A stretch of 16,233 nucleotides of DNA from Bacillota bacterium (GCA_023421505.1 JAEZTJ010000023.1:1-16233), one strand, 5' to 3'; shown: positions 1 through 6,188, counted from the stretch's first letter. Notes: generated by a model from the sequence alone, not told the origin. Program-made: numbers and translations.

Positions 1-51
1 CCGATAGAGAAACATAAAATCTTGCTTGCCGCTTAATTACAATATAAAAAG

Positions 52-81
52 CCAGCTGATTACCAAGTGGCAATCAGCTGG
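52..81 (-). terminator. Rho-independent terminator
   Basis: The arms CCAGCTGATT and AATCAGCTGG form a perfect 10-bp inverted repeat. CCA/TGG inside the loop can pair further. Read on the minus strand the hairpin is followed by CTTTTTATATT, a usable U-tract. It probably ends the minus-strand transcript that carries the 213-aa gene upstream. The plus strand also has an AT-rich flank, so bidirectional use is possible. Confidence 0.75.
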
Positions 82-231
82 AATAGAATTATTTTATTTC
101 ATTGTCCTCTTGACGGAGAGCGGTTCATAATTCGATGGTGTAAGACTTTTTCTTATGTACAACTTTCACAAAAACTTGTTTTTCTTAAATCCTTACATGA
201 GAACTCAATTATGATGGTTCCTTTTCATATT

Positions 232-873
232 CTAATATTTGCTTAAGCGATAAATCATAAAAATGCATCTGAATACAAGGGCTATAGTCCATTCTGCGAC
301 CTGCAACAATAATGCTTTATTGCTTTGTTTCAAAGCTTCAAGTACTATATTATAATAACTTTTGTAGAAAGGTATCATAATATTACAATAGTATTTGAAT
401 ACATTAAGATCATTTATATCTTCTTTTTTTAAAGCTTCCATATAATTACTTACAAGTTTCGTTAGGGTTTCATCATCTACAAATTCTGTTTGATAAGAGT
501 CCCCAACATAATCTTGGATTGCTTTAGGAAAATATCCAATTAGAGTACCGAGCTTTACTTCTGCATCTGATAATCTCTCCATTCTCCACTGTTCGGAAAC
601 ATCCAAATCTACAATGCTCTCAAAGTCGTTAATCAGATCCTTCAAATCGGCTAGCATCGCAAGTAAATAAGTAAAATCATCAACTCCTGGTAATCGTTTG
701 TACGATTCGCAGTAGTGATGCAACCCAAGTCGCCTTAATTCCTCTAGGGTTATGTCAGGAACTTCCTTAACTATTTCCTGCATTATATTCCATAACTTCA
801 CTGTTACATCCAATCCATTTGCTGTTTTAATTTCGTAGATGGCTCTTAGCTTTTCAAATCTTTCTTTTCCCAT
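232..873 (-). CDS. Hypothetical protein, probably frameshifted near its C-terminus
   Basis: This encodes a 213-aa soluble, acidic, helix-rich protein that I do not recognise. The ATG follows AAAGGAGAT at good spacing, so the start is secure. The last ~25 residues turn abruptly hydrophobic and read poorly (IALVFRCIFMIYRL). A one-base shift near 311-313 opens another frame running to a stop at 209-211, with a far more protein-like tail (VAGRRMDYSPCIQMHFYDL, then LKQILEYEKEPS). The natural product was therefore probably ~220 aa, and the annotated tail is out of frame through a one-base deletion or sequencing error. It lies 24 bp downstream of the 42-aa small ORF and behind a repeated promoter-like cassette. 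No function can be assigned. Confidence 0.7.
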   Translation of the reverse strand: MGKERFEKLRAIYEIKTANGLDVTVKLWNIMQEIVKEVPDITLEELRRLGLHHYCESYKRLPGVDDFTYLLAMLADLKDLINDFESIVDLDVSEQWRMERLSDAEVKLGTLIGYFPKAIQDYVGDSYQTEFVDDETLTKLVSNYMEALKKEDINDLNVFKYYCNIMIPFYKSYYNIVLEALKQSNKALLLQVAEWTIALVFRCIFMIYRLSKY

Positions 874-897
874 AATTTCATATCTCCTTTACTTTTC

Positions 898-1026
898 TTA
901 TATTATGTGGTTAAATTTTTTCTCCAATATGTCGTGAGAAAACAAAACATAAAAATCTGCTGTCGGGTATACCATTTCTGTGTTGCAATTCATAACACGC
1001 TGTGAAAAATATTTCTCTACGTCCAT
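898..1026 (-). CDS. Small 42-aa ORF with strong RBS
   Basis: The ATG at 1026 is preceded by AAAGGAGGAGAT with 7-8 nt spacing, one of the best ribosome binding sites in the window. The frame reads MDVEKYFSQRVMNCNTEMVY and ends KKFNHII before a TAA. It lies 24 bp upstream of the 213-aa gene in the same direction, so the two may be co-translated. Its last ~15 codons overlap the promoter-like cassette of the next gene. Part of its sequence may therefore be constrained as DNA rather than protein. A 62-residue reading frame in another phase across 911-1099 needs a TTG start without an RBS and is less likely. No family is recognised. Confidence 0.5.
   Translation of the reverse strand: MDVEKYFSQRVMNCNTEMVYPTADFYVLFSHDILEKKFNHII
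901..943 (-). promoter_or_regulatory. Promoter/operator cassette, copy A (upstream of the 213-aa gene)
   Basis: On the minus strand the segment begins GTTTTCTCAC, has a TTTTCTC/GAGAAAA inverted repeat, then an A/T run and ACCACATAATA. A possible -35 (TTGGAG) lies 16 nt before a possible -10 (TAATAT). The motif ends 27 nt before the ATG. A near-copy sits at 1055-1097 in the same position relative to the next gene's start. The equal spacing suggests shared transcriptional control; promoter function is inferred. Confidence 0.5.
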
Positions 1027-1054
1027 TACTTAATCTCCTCCTTTCCATCTCTAC

Positions 1055-1097
1055 TATTATGTGGTAAAAATTTTTCCTCACCATACTGTGAGAAAAC
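1055..1097 (-). promoter_or_regulatory. Promoter/operator cassette, copy B (upstream of the 42-aa ORF)
   Basis: This is a second copy of the cassette at 901-943. It has the same GTTTTCTCAC start, a TTTTCTCAC/GTGAGGAAAA dyad with one bulge, and the same ACCACATAATA end placed 28 nt before an ATG. The central spacer differs between copies while the dyad and the CATAATA box are kept. That pattern suits a protein-binding site plus -10 element. The binding protein is unknown. Confidence 0.5.
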
Positions 1098-1128
1098 AAA
1101 TCTCTAATGTTCTTAATAGCCGTTTACC

Positions 1129-1254
1129 TTTCATCCAGATACCTGTGAGGACGAATTCTGTTCTGGATATTTAGAAAGACCGAACATTGAATTTGTCCGG
1201 TCCTTCTTACGTATGAATATGAAATTTATCTGCTTATCCTTAGATCAGAACTAG
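1129..1254. repeat. Terminator-bearing trailer repeat, copy 1
   Basis: This ~125-bp segment downstream of the relaxase closely matches 3326-3452 and, in shorter form, 5487-5575. Shared blocks are CCAGATA.CTGT.AGGA, TTCTGTTCTG, the terminator hairpin, CTGCTTAT.CTTA and ATCAGAACT. On the minus strand the last block reads GTTCTGATCTAA, matching the final codons and stop of the intact gene at 5553-6143. Copy 1 is therefore the 3' end of a former gene copy plus its trailer. Confidence 0.8.
1170..1202 (-). terminator. Terminator downstream of the relaxase
   Basis: GACCGAACA and TGTCCGGTC form a 9-bp stem with one G-U wobble on the minus strand, followed there by TTTCTAAA. The hairpin core is identical to the one at 3376-3400. 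The U-tract is weaker here than in that copy. It would end the relaxase transcript. Confidence 0.65.
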
Positions 1255-1281
1255 ATATTTTTATTGCCTTTCATTCTTTAT

Positions 1282-2991
1282 TTAGATGTCAACTTCTTCT
1301 TTTTCAATTTCTGTATTAATTTCTTCATTGTCAATTTCAATTTGTTTTTCGAAATTATTAAGACTCTTGCTGATAGCTTCTTTAATTTCTGAGAATATTA
1401 CCATTGGTAAAAGTTTTTCAAGAACGTTTAAAATTGAATTCTTCAGCTTCACAATCTTTTCCCTCATTTTCTCAAAGAAATTATCCCTCAGTTCTCGATA
1501 GAGATCTTGAGCACGATTCTCTACTTCAATTTCCAGCGTTCGTTCTCTCAATGTCATTTCCTTTTCCCTCTCCACCAATTCTATTTCTTTTGCTTTTAGG
1601 GCTTTTTCTTTTGTTCCAATGGCAATTGCCTGAGGTAGCCACTCATCACAGTAAATTTTATCTTCTTTAGCTTTTTGCATCTCCTTCGGAAGCATCCTCC
1701 TAGCTTCTGCTTTGACTTCTGCAGCAAAGTTTTTCTTTTTTTCTACAATCTCTTTTCTGTCTTGCTCTAGTTCTTCCGAAGTGCGTGCAGTCTTCAAAAG
1801 CTTTTCATATTCATATAGTGTAATCTGCGGATTGCCTTCAGTTTTTTGTATTCTCTGAAGCTCTTTCAAATACTTCTTATACTCTTTCTTGCTCAAGCTT
1901 TCATTTTCAAGTTTCTTCTGTACGATTTCTTCAAGTTGCCTCTCTTCTGCATCCTTTTCGCTTTCAAGAAGCATTAATTCGTCCTTGCGTCGTTCTGCAC
2001 TTTCTGTAATAGACTCATATTCCTTTTCTGCATTGGCTAATCTTGTACATATATCCTTTATCTTTCCCTCAGTCTCTTTGAGTTGTTCTAGAGCATCTAC
2101 ATACTCTGACTGCACCTGCATGTGATTTGCTTCCGCTACCTCTTTTGCCAGTTTTAAAATTGCATTCTGGGTGGCAATTCTAACACCTTCTTCACGTTGC
2201 TCGCGTGTAAAATCAGAAGGTTTGAAATTGGCATCCTTAGTTGCCCTATTTATTATGTCTGATGCTATTATTCCTTGCTTAGCCATTTCAATAATCAGAT
2301 TTTCATGCAGTTTGTCAAAGTAGTGCGTGGTTATGTTGTTATATTTTGACGTGCTGTATGATATCTGTTCGTTTTCTTTTTCTATGGTAGGAAGTGCCAT
2401 GATATGTACATGAGGATATGATTCATCCCAGTGTACTGCAGCGAAAAGCACGTCCTGATCTCTGATATCTGCAACATTCTTCCAGGCTAAAAATGCTGTC
2501 ATGAAGAATTCATCAATTTTTTTCTTTTCTTCCGGAGTGAACTTGTGTTTACTTATCTTCTCCATTGCTGACTTGTAATAAAGTGAGTCTGGCTCATTAT
2601 TCTTTGCATTTTCCACGTAATGAGAAACAGCGGCATACTCTTGTTCTGTTAAGCCATAGTCAATTTGAAGATAAGTCTTAGGCAGCGTGATAATACAACC
2701 CACAGCCTTTGAGAGGTGTTTTTCTTTTCCATGCATCCTTGCGCTGCTACCCGTCTGTTCCTTGTGGTACTCTGCAATACCAACACCTCGATTGTGTTTT
2801 GTAAAATTTGATGGATCAAGTGCTGAGTGGTGGGGAACTAATTCATAATTTTCTTCTGTCTTTGATGGATCAATAAGAGCATTTCCTTCCTTATGTTTTG
2901 ACCATTCTGTAGATTTACCTTTGTTAATTCTCATTGCTTCATAGAACGCTGCATCTGCTTGTGCGTATGTAAAATTCTCTTGTCTTGCCAT
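1282..2991 (-). CDS. MobV-type (Mob/Pre) relaxase
   Basis: This 569-aa protein is predicted to nick the transferred strand of a mobilizable plasmid or integrative element at oriT. The catalytic signature HWDESYPHVHIMALP lies at about residues 187-201 (H187, D189/E190, H194, H196), the H.DE..PH.H motif of the Mob/Pre family. An N-terminal block at ~31-52 (KHKEGNALIDPSKTEENYEL) resembles the family's first motif, in which a basic stretch precedes an N.EL-type segment. Residues ~285-500 are a long charged coiled coil, as in other MobV proteins. The ATG follows a weak GAGGGCG site at 6 nt; there is no better start. No conjugation machinery is seen, so the element is at most mobilizable in trans. 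A candidate oriT lies directly upstream. Confidence 0.88.
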   Translation of the reverse strand: MARQENFTYAQADAAFYEAMRINKGKSTEWSKHKEGNALIDPSKTEENYELVPHHSALDPSNFTKHNRGVGIAEYHKEQTGSSARMHGKEKHLSKAVGCIITLPKTYLQIDYGLTEQEYAAVSHYVENAKNNEPDSLYYKSAMEKISKHKFTPEEKKKIDEFFMTAFLAWKNVADIRDQDVLFAAVHWDESYPHVHIMALPTIEKENEQISYSTSKYNNITTHYFDKLHENLIIEMAKQGIIASDIINRATKDANFKPSDFTREQREEGVRIATQNAILKLAKEVAEANHMQVQSEYVDALEQLKETEGKIKDICTRLANAEKEYESITESAERRKDELMLLESEKDAEERQLEEIVQKKLENESLSKKEYKKYLKELQRIQKTEGNPQITLYEYEKLLKTARTSEELEQDRKEIVEKKKNFAAEVKAEARRMLPKEMQKAKEDKIYCDEWLPQAIAIGTKEKALKAKEIELVEREKEMTLRERTLEIEVENRAQDLYRELRDNFFEKMREKIVKLKNSILNVLEKLLPMVIFSEIKEAISKSLNNFEKQIEIDNEEINTEIEKEEVDI

Positions 2992-3044
2992 TTCTTCGCC
3001 CTCTTTCTTTTACTTATTCTTTGTCTGTATGTCAAGTTTTCTGT

Positions 3045-3125
3045 CAAGAACCAAGCTGTCTGGCTGTCCTAGTGACTTATTACCTCTAGCTATGGGTAAT
3101 AAGCTACACGCCTCAAATACATTAT
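3045..3125. other. Candidate oriT upstream of the relaxase
   Basis: A perfect 9-bp inverted repeat (CTTATTACC at 3076-3084, GGTAATAAG at 3095-3103) with a 10-nt loop sits ~85 bp upstream of the relaxase ATG. The flanks GTG and CAC give an imperfect extension. MobV oriTs are typically inverted repeats next to the mob gene, with the nick beside the stem. No nick site was identified. A regulatory hairpin for the relaxase is the alternative. Confidence 0.45.
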
Positions 3126-3325
3126 GTAGATATCAGATTTTTTTAATAAAAATGCCAAAGAAAAAGAAATGTGAACAGAAGTCATTTTACAGATCTTTAG
3201 GATGCAATTTAAGGTATAACAATAGACTTGCTTACAAAGGAAGTTGCTAAATAGAGCATTTAGGACGTTTATATGGGTATATTATAGGATTTATCCTCGC
3301 AGAACTCTGGGTAGACTACAATATC
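3104..3325. other. Non-coding stretch, nothing recognised
   Basis: This AT-rich sequence lies between the candidate oriT and the second trailer repeat. A plus-strand open frame across 3029-3250 has no RBS, odd composition and crosses the oriT hairpin, so it is not accepted as a gene. No hairpin with a T-run and no convincing promoter were seen. Confidence 0.5.
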
Positions 3326-3452
3326 TTTCAACCAGATATCTGTAAGGAAGAGTTCTGTTCTGAACATAAAAAAAAGACCGAACATTGAATTTGTCCGGTC
3401 CTACGCATATACGTATATGATAATTGTCTGCTTATTCTTAAATCAGAACTTC
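3326..3452. repeat. Terminator-bearing trailer repeat, copy 2
   Basis: This is the second copy of the segment at 1129-1254, sharing the same ordered blocks. Here homology continues at 3452-3570 into the coding part of the 196-aa gene. It shows that the trailer was originally the 3' end of that gene. Confidence 0.8.
3368..3400 (-). terminator. Rho-independent terminator (trailer copy 2)
   Basis: The same GACCGAACA/TGTCCGGTC stem as copy 1 is followed on the minus strand by eight uninterrupted Ts (3368-3375). It is the best formed of the three copies. It follows the broken gene fragment at 3439-3570. Confidence 0.85.
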
Positions 3453-3570
3453 TTCTCTTACAGCTTATAGGCCACACTAAAGACTCCTGCACTCTTTGCT
3501 GCAAGCTTATTTTCAAGCGCTTCTAAAAGAATTGCATCAAGAATCTTTGACTCCACTATGGGCAAGACAA
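3439..3570 (-). pseudogene. 3' fragment of a second copy of the 196-aa RHH-like gene
   Basis: The minus strand reads VESKILDAILLEALENKL then AAKSAGVFSVAYKL and stops (3458-3460). This matches the C-terminus of the intact protein at 5553-6143 (SKILDAILLEALENKLAAKN, then AGAFSVAYKPVKEEILI). A one-base deletion after the AYK codons creates the early stop; beyond it the DNA still matches through the original VKEEILI stop region. The first ~150 codons are missing. No start or RBS remains, so it is a relic of duplication or recombination. Confidence 0.85.
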
Positions 3571-3587
3571 TAACTTTTTTATAGAAT

Positions 3588-3621
3588 AAAAAAATTCGGT
3601 CAGTATTTAACTACCAACCGG
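3588..3621 (-). terminator. Terminator of the DUF1413/66-aa operon
   Basis: On the minus strand, CGGTTGGTAGT and ACTGACCG form a stem with a small bulge. It is followed by AATTTTTTTATTC. It begins ~12 bp after the stop of the 66-aa gene. Confidence 0.7.
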
Positions 3622-3632
3622 ATCTTTTACTC

Positions 3633-3833
3633 TTAATACATAATACTATGAGGTTTATTTCTTATTATCGAAACCGTTCCATCAATGCATACTAAACAGC
3701 TTATGTTCCCGGAGATTCTTTGTTTCGAAGTTTTAATACCTTTCGCAAACTTGTCGATTAACTCTCTCGTGTCCTGTGGCCCGAATTTTTCTACATATTT
3801 TCTAACTGCTCTTCTTATCTGCTTTTTTGTCAT
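3633..3833 (-). CDS. Small 66-aa basic protein, possible winged helix
   Basis: The ATG follows AGGAGG with 8 nt spacing. Its RBS overlaps the end of the DUF1413 gene 12 bp upstream, so the two are co-transcribed and probably translationally coupled. The N-terminal ~20 residues are basic and helical (KKQIRRAVRKYVEKFG). Residues ~40-60 suggest a helix followed by a short hairpin (SGNISCLVCIDGTVSIIRNK), which resembles the recognition helix and wing of a winged-helix fold. That fold assignment is a guess from pattern only. DNA binding and a partnership with the DUF1413 protein are plausible; no family name is assigned. Confidence 0.7.
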   Translation of the reverse strand: MTKKQIRRAVRKYVEKFGPQDTRELIDKFAKGIKTSKQRISGNISCLVCIDGTVSIIRNKPHSIMY

Positions 3834-3845
3834 ATCATCATCCTC

Positions 3846-4190
3846 CTAAATCATTGCATACTGTGCTCGTCTACCGTAACTAACCATCTGATCAAATTTA
3901 ATTATATCCTGACACTCGGCTTCTACATAATTATAGAAGTTGCGGCCAAATACTCCAGCAGGGCCTCTCTCGATCTGCCAATCATCGCCGTATAAATCAG
4001 GAAGCGTAAAGGTATCTCCTAATTTGTATTTTTCAATAGCTCTTCTCACAGCCTCGGCTGGTGTATATATGGTCTGTGTTTCAAATAGTTTGTTTCTGAT
4101 ACAGTCTTGCACTGTTACGCCATCTTCTCTCGCCCAAGCCTCAAGTATATCTGAGTGCTCCTTGTCCAATGAAAACTTATAAACTGCCAT
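3846..4190 (-). CDS. DUF1413-domain protein with RHH-like N-terminus
   Basis: The start is taken at 4190 (MAVYKFSLDK), 8 nt after GGGAGG; an in-frame ATG 39 bp further out lacks an RBS. The 114-aa product has two parts. Residues ~2-36 look like a ribbon-helix-helix unit (YKFSLDKEHSDILEAWARED, then VTVQDCIRNKLF). Residues ~50-110 carry the DUF1413 pattern (GDTFTLPDLYGDDW, RGPAGVFGRNFYNYVE). DUF1413 has no established biochemical role; many members are small accessory-region proteins. The gene leads an operon with the 66-aa gene. Its promoter is bracketed by a perfect inverted repeat, which suggests self-repression through the RHH part. A toxin-antitoxin role is possible but unsupported by any toxin motif. 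Confidence 0.8.
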   Translation of the reverse strand: MAVYKFSLDKEHSDILEAWAREDGVTVQDCIRNKLFETQTIYTPAEAVRRAIEKYKLGDTFTLPDLYGDDWQIERGPAGVFGRNFYNYVEAECQDIIKFDQMVSYGRRAQYAMI

Positions 4191-4205
4191 AATCATCCTC
4201 CCAGT

Positions 4206-4264
4206 TTGTATTTGTTGTCCATCAATCATAAATACACTATATTATTATTGGACAACAAATACAA
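4206..4264. promoter_or_regulatory. 15-bp perfect inverted repeat bracketing a promoter (operator)
   Basis: TTGTATTTGTTGTCC (4206-4220) and GGACAACAAATACAA (4250-4264) are exact reverse complements separated by 29 bp. On the minus strand one arm covers the -35 and early spacer, and the other lies in the predicted leader just before the RBS. Only one arm would be transcribed, so an RNA hairpin is excluded if the promoter call is right. Two sites about 44 bp apart suit cooperative or looping repression. The likely ligand is the RHH-like DUF1413 protein itself. Confidence 0.7.
4236..4264 (-). promoter_or_regulatory. Promoter of the DUF1413 operon
   Basis: On the minus strand TTGTAT (4259-4264) is followed after exactly 17 nt by TATAGT (4236-4241), a sigma-A-type pair with a good -10. 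Transcription would start near 4229, giving a ~39-nt leader with the RBS. Confidence 0.65.
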
Positions 4265-4316
4265 GTGTTTTTATAAAAAATTTTTTTCGTTTTTATTGTC
4301 ACTTTCATACTAATAC

Positions 4317-4336
4317 AGAATTTTGTATAAAATTCT
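4317..4336. promoter_or_regulatory. Short dyad upstream of the 349-aa gene
   Basis: AGAATTTT and AAAATTCT flank GTAT as a perfect 8-bp inverted repeat, 48 bp before the 349-aa start. It contains TATAAA, so it could be an operator over a -10 element. No convincing -35 was found (TTTCAT at 17 nt is weak). Confidence 0.35.
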
Positions 4337-4383
4337 TCAGGTTCGATGATAATATTTATATTAATCAAAAAGGAACTGATCTA

Positions 4384-5433
4384 ATGTTAATATATGAAAC
4401 AACATTCAAGATGAACAACACAACTGATCATATAGCGCTACCAATCATATCTGACAAAGATGGACAAATTTATTACACCTGGTTTGAGGCTACTATTACT
4501 ACAATATTTGATAATGAAACAGGTAGAGAAAGACAAATCCTTATTTTTATAGCCACTGAAAAAGAGGAAACTGTTGATAGTGAACAACAATGTAAAGTAA
4601 TTACGACTGGTACACCCATGGATAAACAATATAAGGTATTCTTTCAGTTTGAATTTCTCGATCTAAATCTGGTGATAGCTGGTTTTTTTAAACAGGCTGA
4701 GTTAATCAATAAAAAATTTGTTGTTATCGATTTAGATAAAACAAATAGATTCTCCGATAAGAACTTTGAGAGTATAGTTAAGTCTTTATTTGCAGGCAAG
4801 TACAGTTATGTGATAAAATTGCTGTCTACAGATAGAACAGATGACTTCAACAAAAAGGATATTTCTAAGGATTGTAATACAAATTTTTATCAGCAGATAA
4901 TCAATATGAGACCTGCTGATGAGCACCTCTATTGCTACTATTCTGATAATGGATATGTTGCTATTCCTATTGTAGAAAATGAAAGCATCATTAGATATGA
5001 TGTATTAGAACCAACGCTTTATATTTGTGCAACAACTACACAAACAGTAACAGCATATTCTATGGAAACAACACCAAAAAAATACACACCTGAAGAGTAT
5101 TACATCAAAAGAAAATTCAAATCACAAAACTTTCGTCTTAAAGATGATGTATCTGCATCATACACTGAAGTTCTATTTATGGAAACTTCTGATAATTTAT
5201 CTGTAGTATTTATTACTGCTAATAGTAACGATGTTTCAGAGAACGTCACGTATATTAGCATCTATCAAGAAGAAGGTTTCATTGAACCACCAATTAAAAT
5301 AGAACATTCAATCATGGAAGTACTTCCTAGTAATAGACTTCCAATTATTACGCATCTGGCTCTAGATGTGAGTAAAAATAAACTTTCTTGTATTACAGTC
5401 CCAAGGCCAAAACCAAACCAAAAATACGTATAA
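4384..5433 (+). CDS. Hypothetical 349-aa protein
   Basis: This is the only substantial plus-strand gene in the window. The ATG follows AAGGA at 9 nt. The product is soluble with no signal peptide or membrane segment. It is rich in beta-forming stretches (YYTWFEATITTIF, QILIFIATEK, KYSYVIKLLSTD, VLFMETSDNLSVVFITANSN). I do not recognise a domain or catalytic motif. It diverges from the DUF1413 operon across a 193-bp intergenic region holding the two inverted repeats and converges on the 196-aa gene. Low GC and isolation suggest horizontally acquired cargo. A role in the element's accessory functions is only a guess from location. Confidence 0.8.
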   Translation: MLIYETTFKMNNTTDHIALPIISDKDGQIYYTWFEATITTIFDNETGRERQILIFIATEKEETVDSEQQCKVITTGTPMDKQYKVFFQFEFLDLNLVIAGFFKQAELINKKFVVIDLDKTNRFSDKNFESIVKSLFAGKYSYVIKLLSTDRTDDFNKKDISKDCNTNFYQQIINMRPADEHLYCYYSDNGYVAIPIVENESIIRYDVLEPTLYICATTTQTVTAYSMETTPKKYTPEEYYIKRKFKSQNFRLKDDVSASYTEVLFMETSDNLSVVFITANSNDVSENVTYISIYQEEGFIEPPIKIEHSIMEVLPSNRLPIITHLALDVSKNKLSCITVPRPKPNQKYV

Positions 5434-5470
5434 TAGCTAATCATGTATGAAAGAATTCATCATCTAGCTA
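5434..5470 (+). terminator. Imperfect hairpin after the 349-aa gene
   Basis: TAGCTA at both ends and ATGAA/TTCAT inside form an interrupted hairpin immediately after the stop codon. No T-run follows on the plus strand, so it is a weak terminator candidate. Confidence 0.3.
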
Positions 5471-5484
5471 TGGAGATCTCCCTT

Positions 5485-5516
5485 TAAAGAAAGACCGAAC
5501 AACAATTAGTCCGGCC
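5485..5516 (-). terminator. Terminator of the 196-aa gene (trailer copy 3)
   Basis: GACCGAAC and GTCCGGCC pair with two G-U wobbles on the minus strand, followed by TTTCTTTAAA. It is a diverged version of the hairpin in trailer copies 1 and 2, located 36 bp after the 196-aa stop. Confidence 0.65.
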
Positions 5517-5552
5517 CTACCTGTCTACCCTGATTAAATTCACCTGACCAAA

Positions 5553-6143
5553 CTAGATCAGAATTTCTTCCTTTACCGGCTTATAGGCCACACTAAAGGC
5601 TCCTGCATTCTTTGCAGCAAGCTTATTTTCAAGTGCTTCTAAAAGAATTGCATCAAGAATTTTCGACCTTTCAATGTTTGATAGTGAATTTTCTTTTCCA
5701 AGAAGATCATTAAATTTGCTAATCGTCTTTTCGCTGAAAGTTACCTTTTTTTCTACTGTATTTCCCCTACGTCCATGCTCAATGTAAAGTTTTGATTCTT
5801 TGACTCCACCCTTCTTAGTATCTACTATGCCCTTTCTAAACCCTAGTCTCTCACATAACGTACCCAAATGCGTATATGAAAATTTGAACTTTTTATCATC
5901 ATCGTACGTATCTGTTCTGCCGTTCCAATACTTTTCCGCGATAGCAAGCTGCTCAGCTCTTGAAAGCGCCATAAAATCAGCTTCGGAAAGTTCTCCATCA
6001 CTACGATCTTTATTTTGTGCCCTCTTCTTTTTATCAAGATTTATTTCTTTTTCTGTTTTACGATCCAGAATATTCTCCCTTTCACCCATATTTACATCCG
6101 TAACTGTCATTATATCGTTTATATATGTATTACCATTATCCAT
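5553..6143 (-). CDS. 196-aa protein with RHH-like C-terminal domain
   Basis: The start is taken at 6143 (MDNGNTYIND), 8 nt after AAGGAGG; a GTG three codons upstream lies within that RBS. The N-terminal ~55 residues are charged and probably disordered. Residues ~60-115 contain a helical segment ending FSYTHLGTLCERLGFRKGIV, which resembles a helix-turn-helix. Residues ~130-180 have a strand-helix-helix pattern typical of ribbon-helix-helix DNA-binding proteins (KKVTFSEKTISKFNDLL, then SNIERSKILDAILLEALENK). It has the build of a relaxase accessory protein or element repressor, but no family name can be given. Remnants of its 3' end occur at 3439-3570 and ~1240-1254, so the locus has been duplicated. 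Confidence 0.75.
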   Translation of the reverse strand: MDNGNTYINDIMTVTDVNMGERENILDRKTEKEINLDKKKRAQNKDRSDGELSEADFMALSRAEQLAIAEKYWNGRTDTYDDDKKFKFSYTHLGTLCERLGFRKGIVDTKKGGVKESKLYIEHGRRGNTVEKKVTFSEKTISKFNDLLGKENSLSNIERSKILDAILLEALENKLAAKNAGAFSVAYKPVKEEILI

Positions 6144-6171
6144 TTCTTTCACCTCCTTTTAGGTCTAACAA

Positions 6172-6188
6172 TATTATGTTGGTACCAA
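6172..6188 (-). promoter_or_regulatory. CATAATA box with adjacent palindrome
   Basis: On the minus strand the perfect palindrome TTGGTACCAA (6179-6188) abuts CATAATA, which ends 28 nt before the 196-aa ATG. The same ACC(A)ACATAATA context and spacing precede the 42-aa and 213-aa genes. A promoter with an operator is inferred; no clear -35 is visible. Confidence 0.4.

Noticed and set aside
89..187. Minus-strand protein-like frame (QVFVKVVHKKKSYTIEL, a stop, then TALRQEDNEIK) just before the terminator
   Set aside because: It has an internal TGA at 125-127, no RBS and no start beyond a GTG. It may be a relic of a gene end but is too short to claim.
911..1099. 62-residue minus-strand frame
   Set aside because: It needs a TTG start with no RBS and overlaps the 42-aa frame, whose RBS is much better.
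3029..3250. 73-residue plus-strand frame
   Set aside because: It has no RBS, unlikely composition, and spans the candidate oriT hairpin.
3328..3516. 62-residue minus-strand frame over the second trailer repeat
   Set aside because: It is out of phase with the recognisable RHH-like relic and crosses the terminator.
1129..5520. The three similar hairpins as a CRISPR or repeat array
   Set aside because: The copies are kilobases apart, follow gene ends and have terminator U-tracts. There is no spacer pattern.
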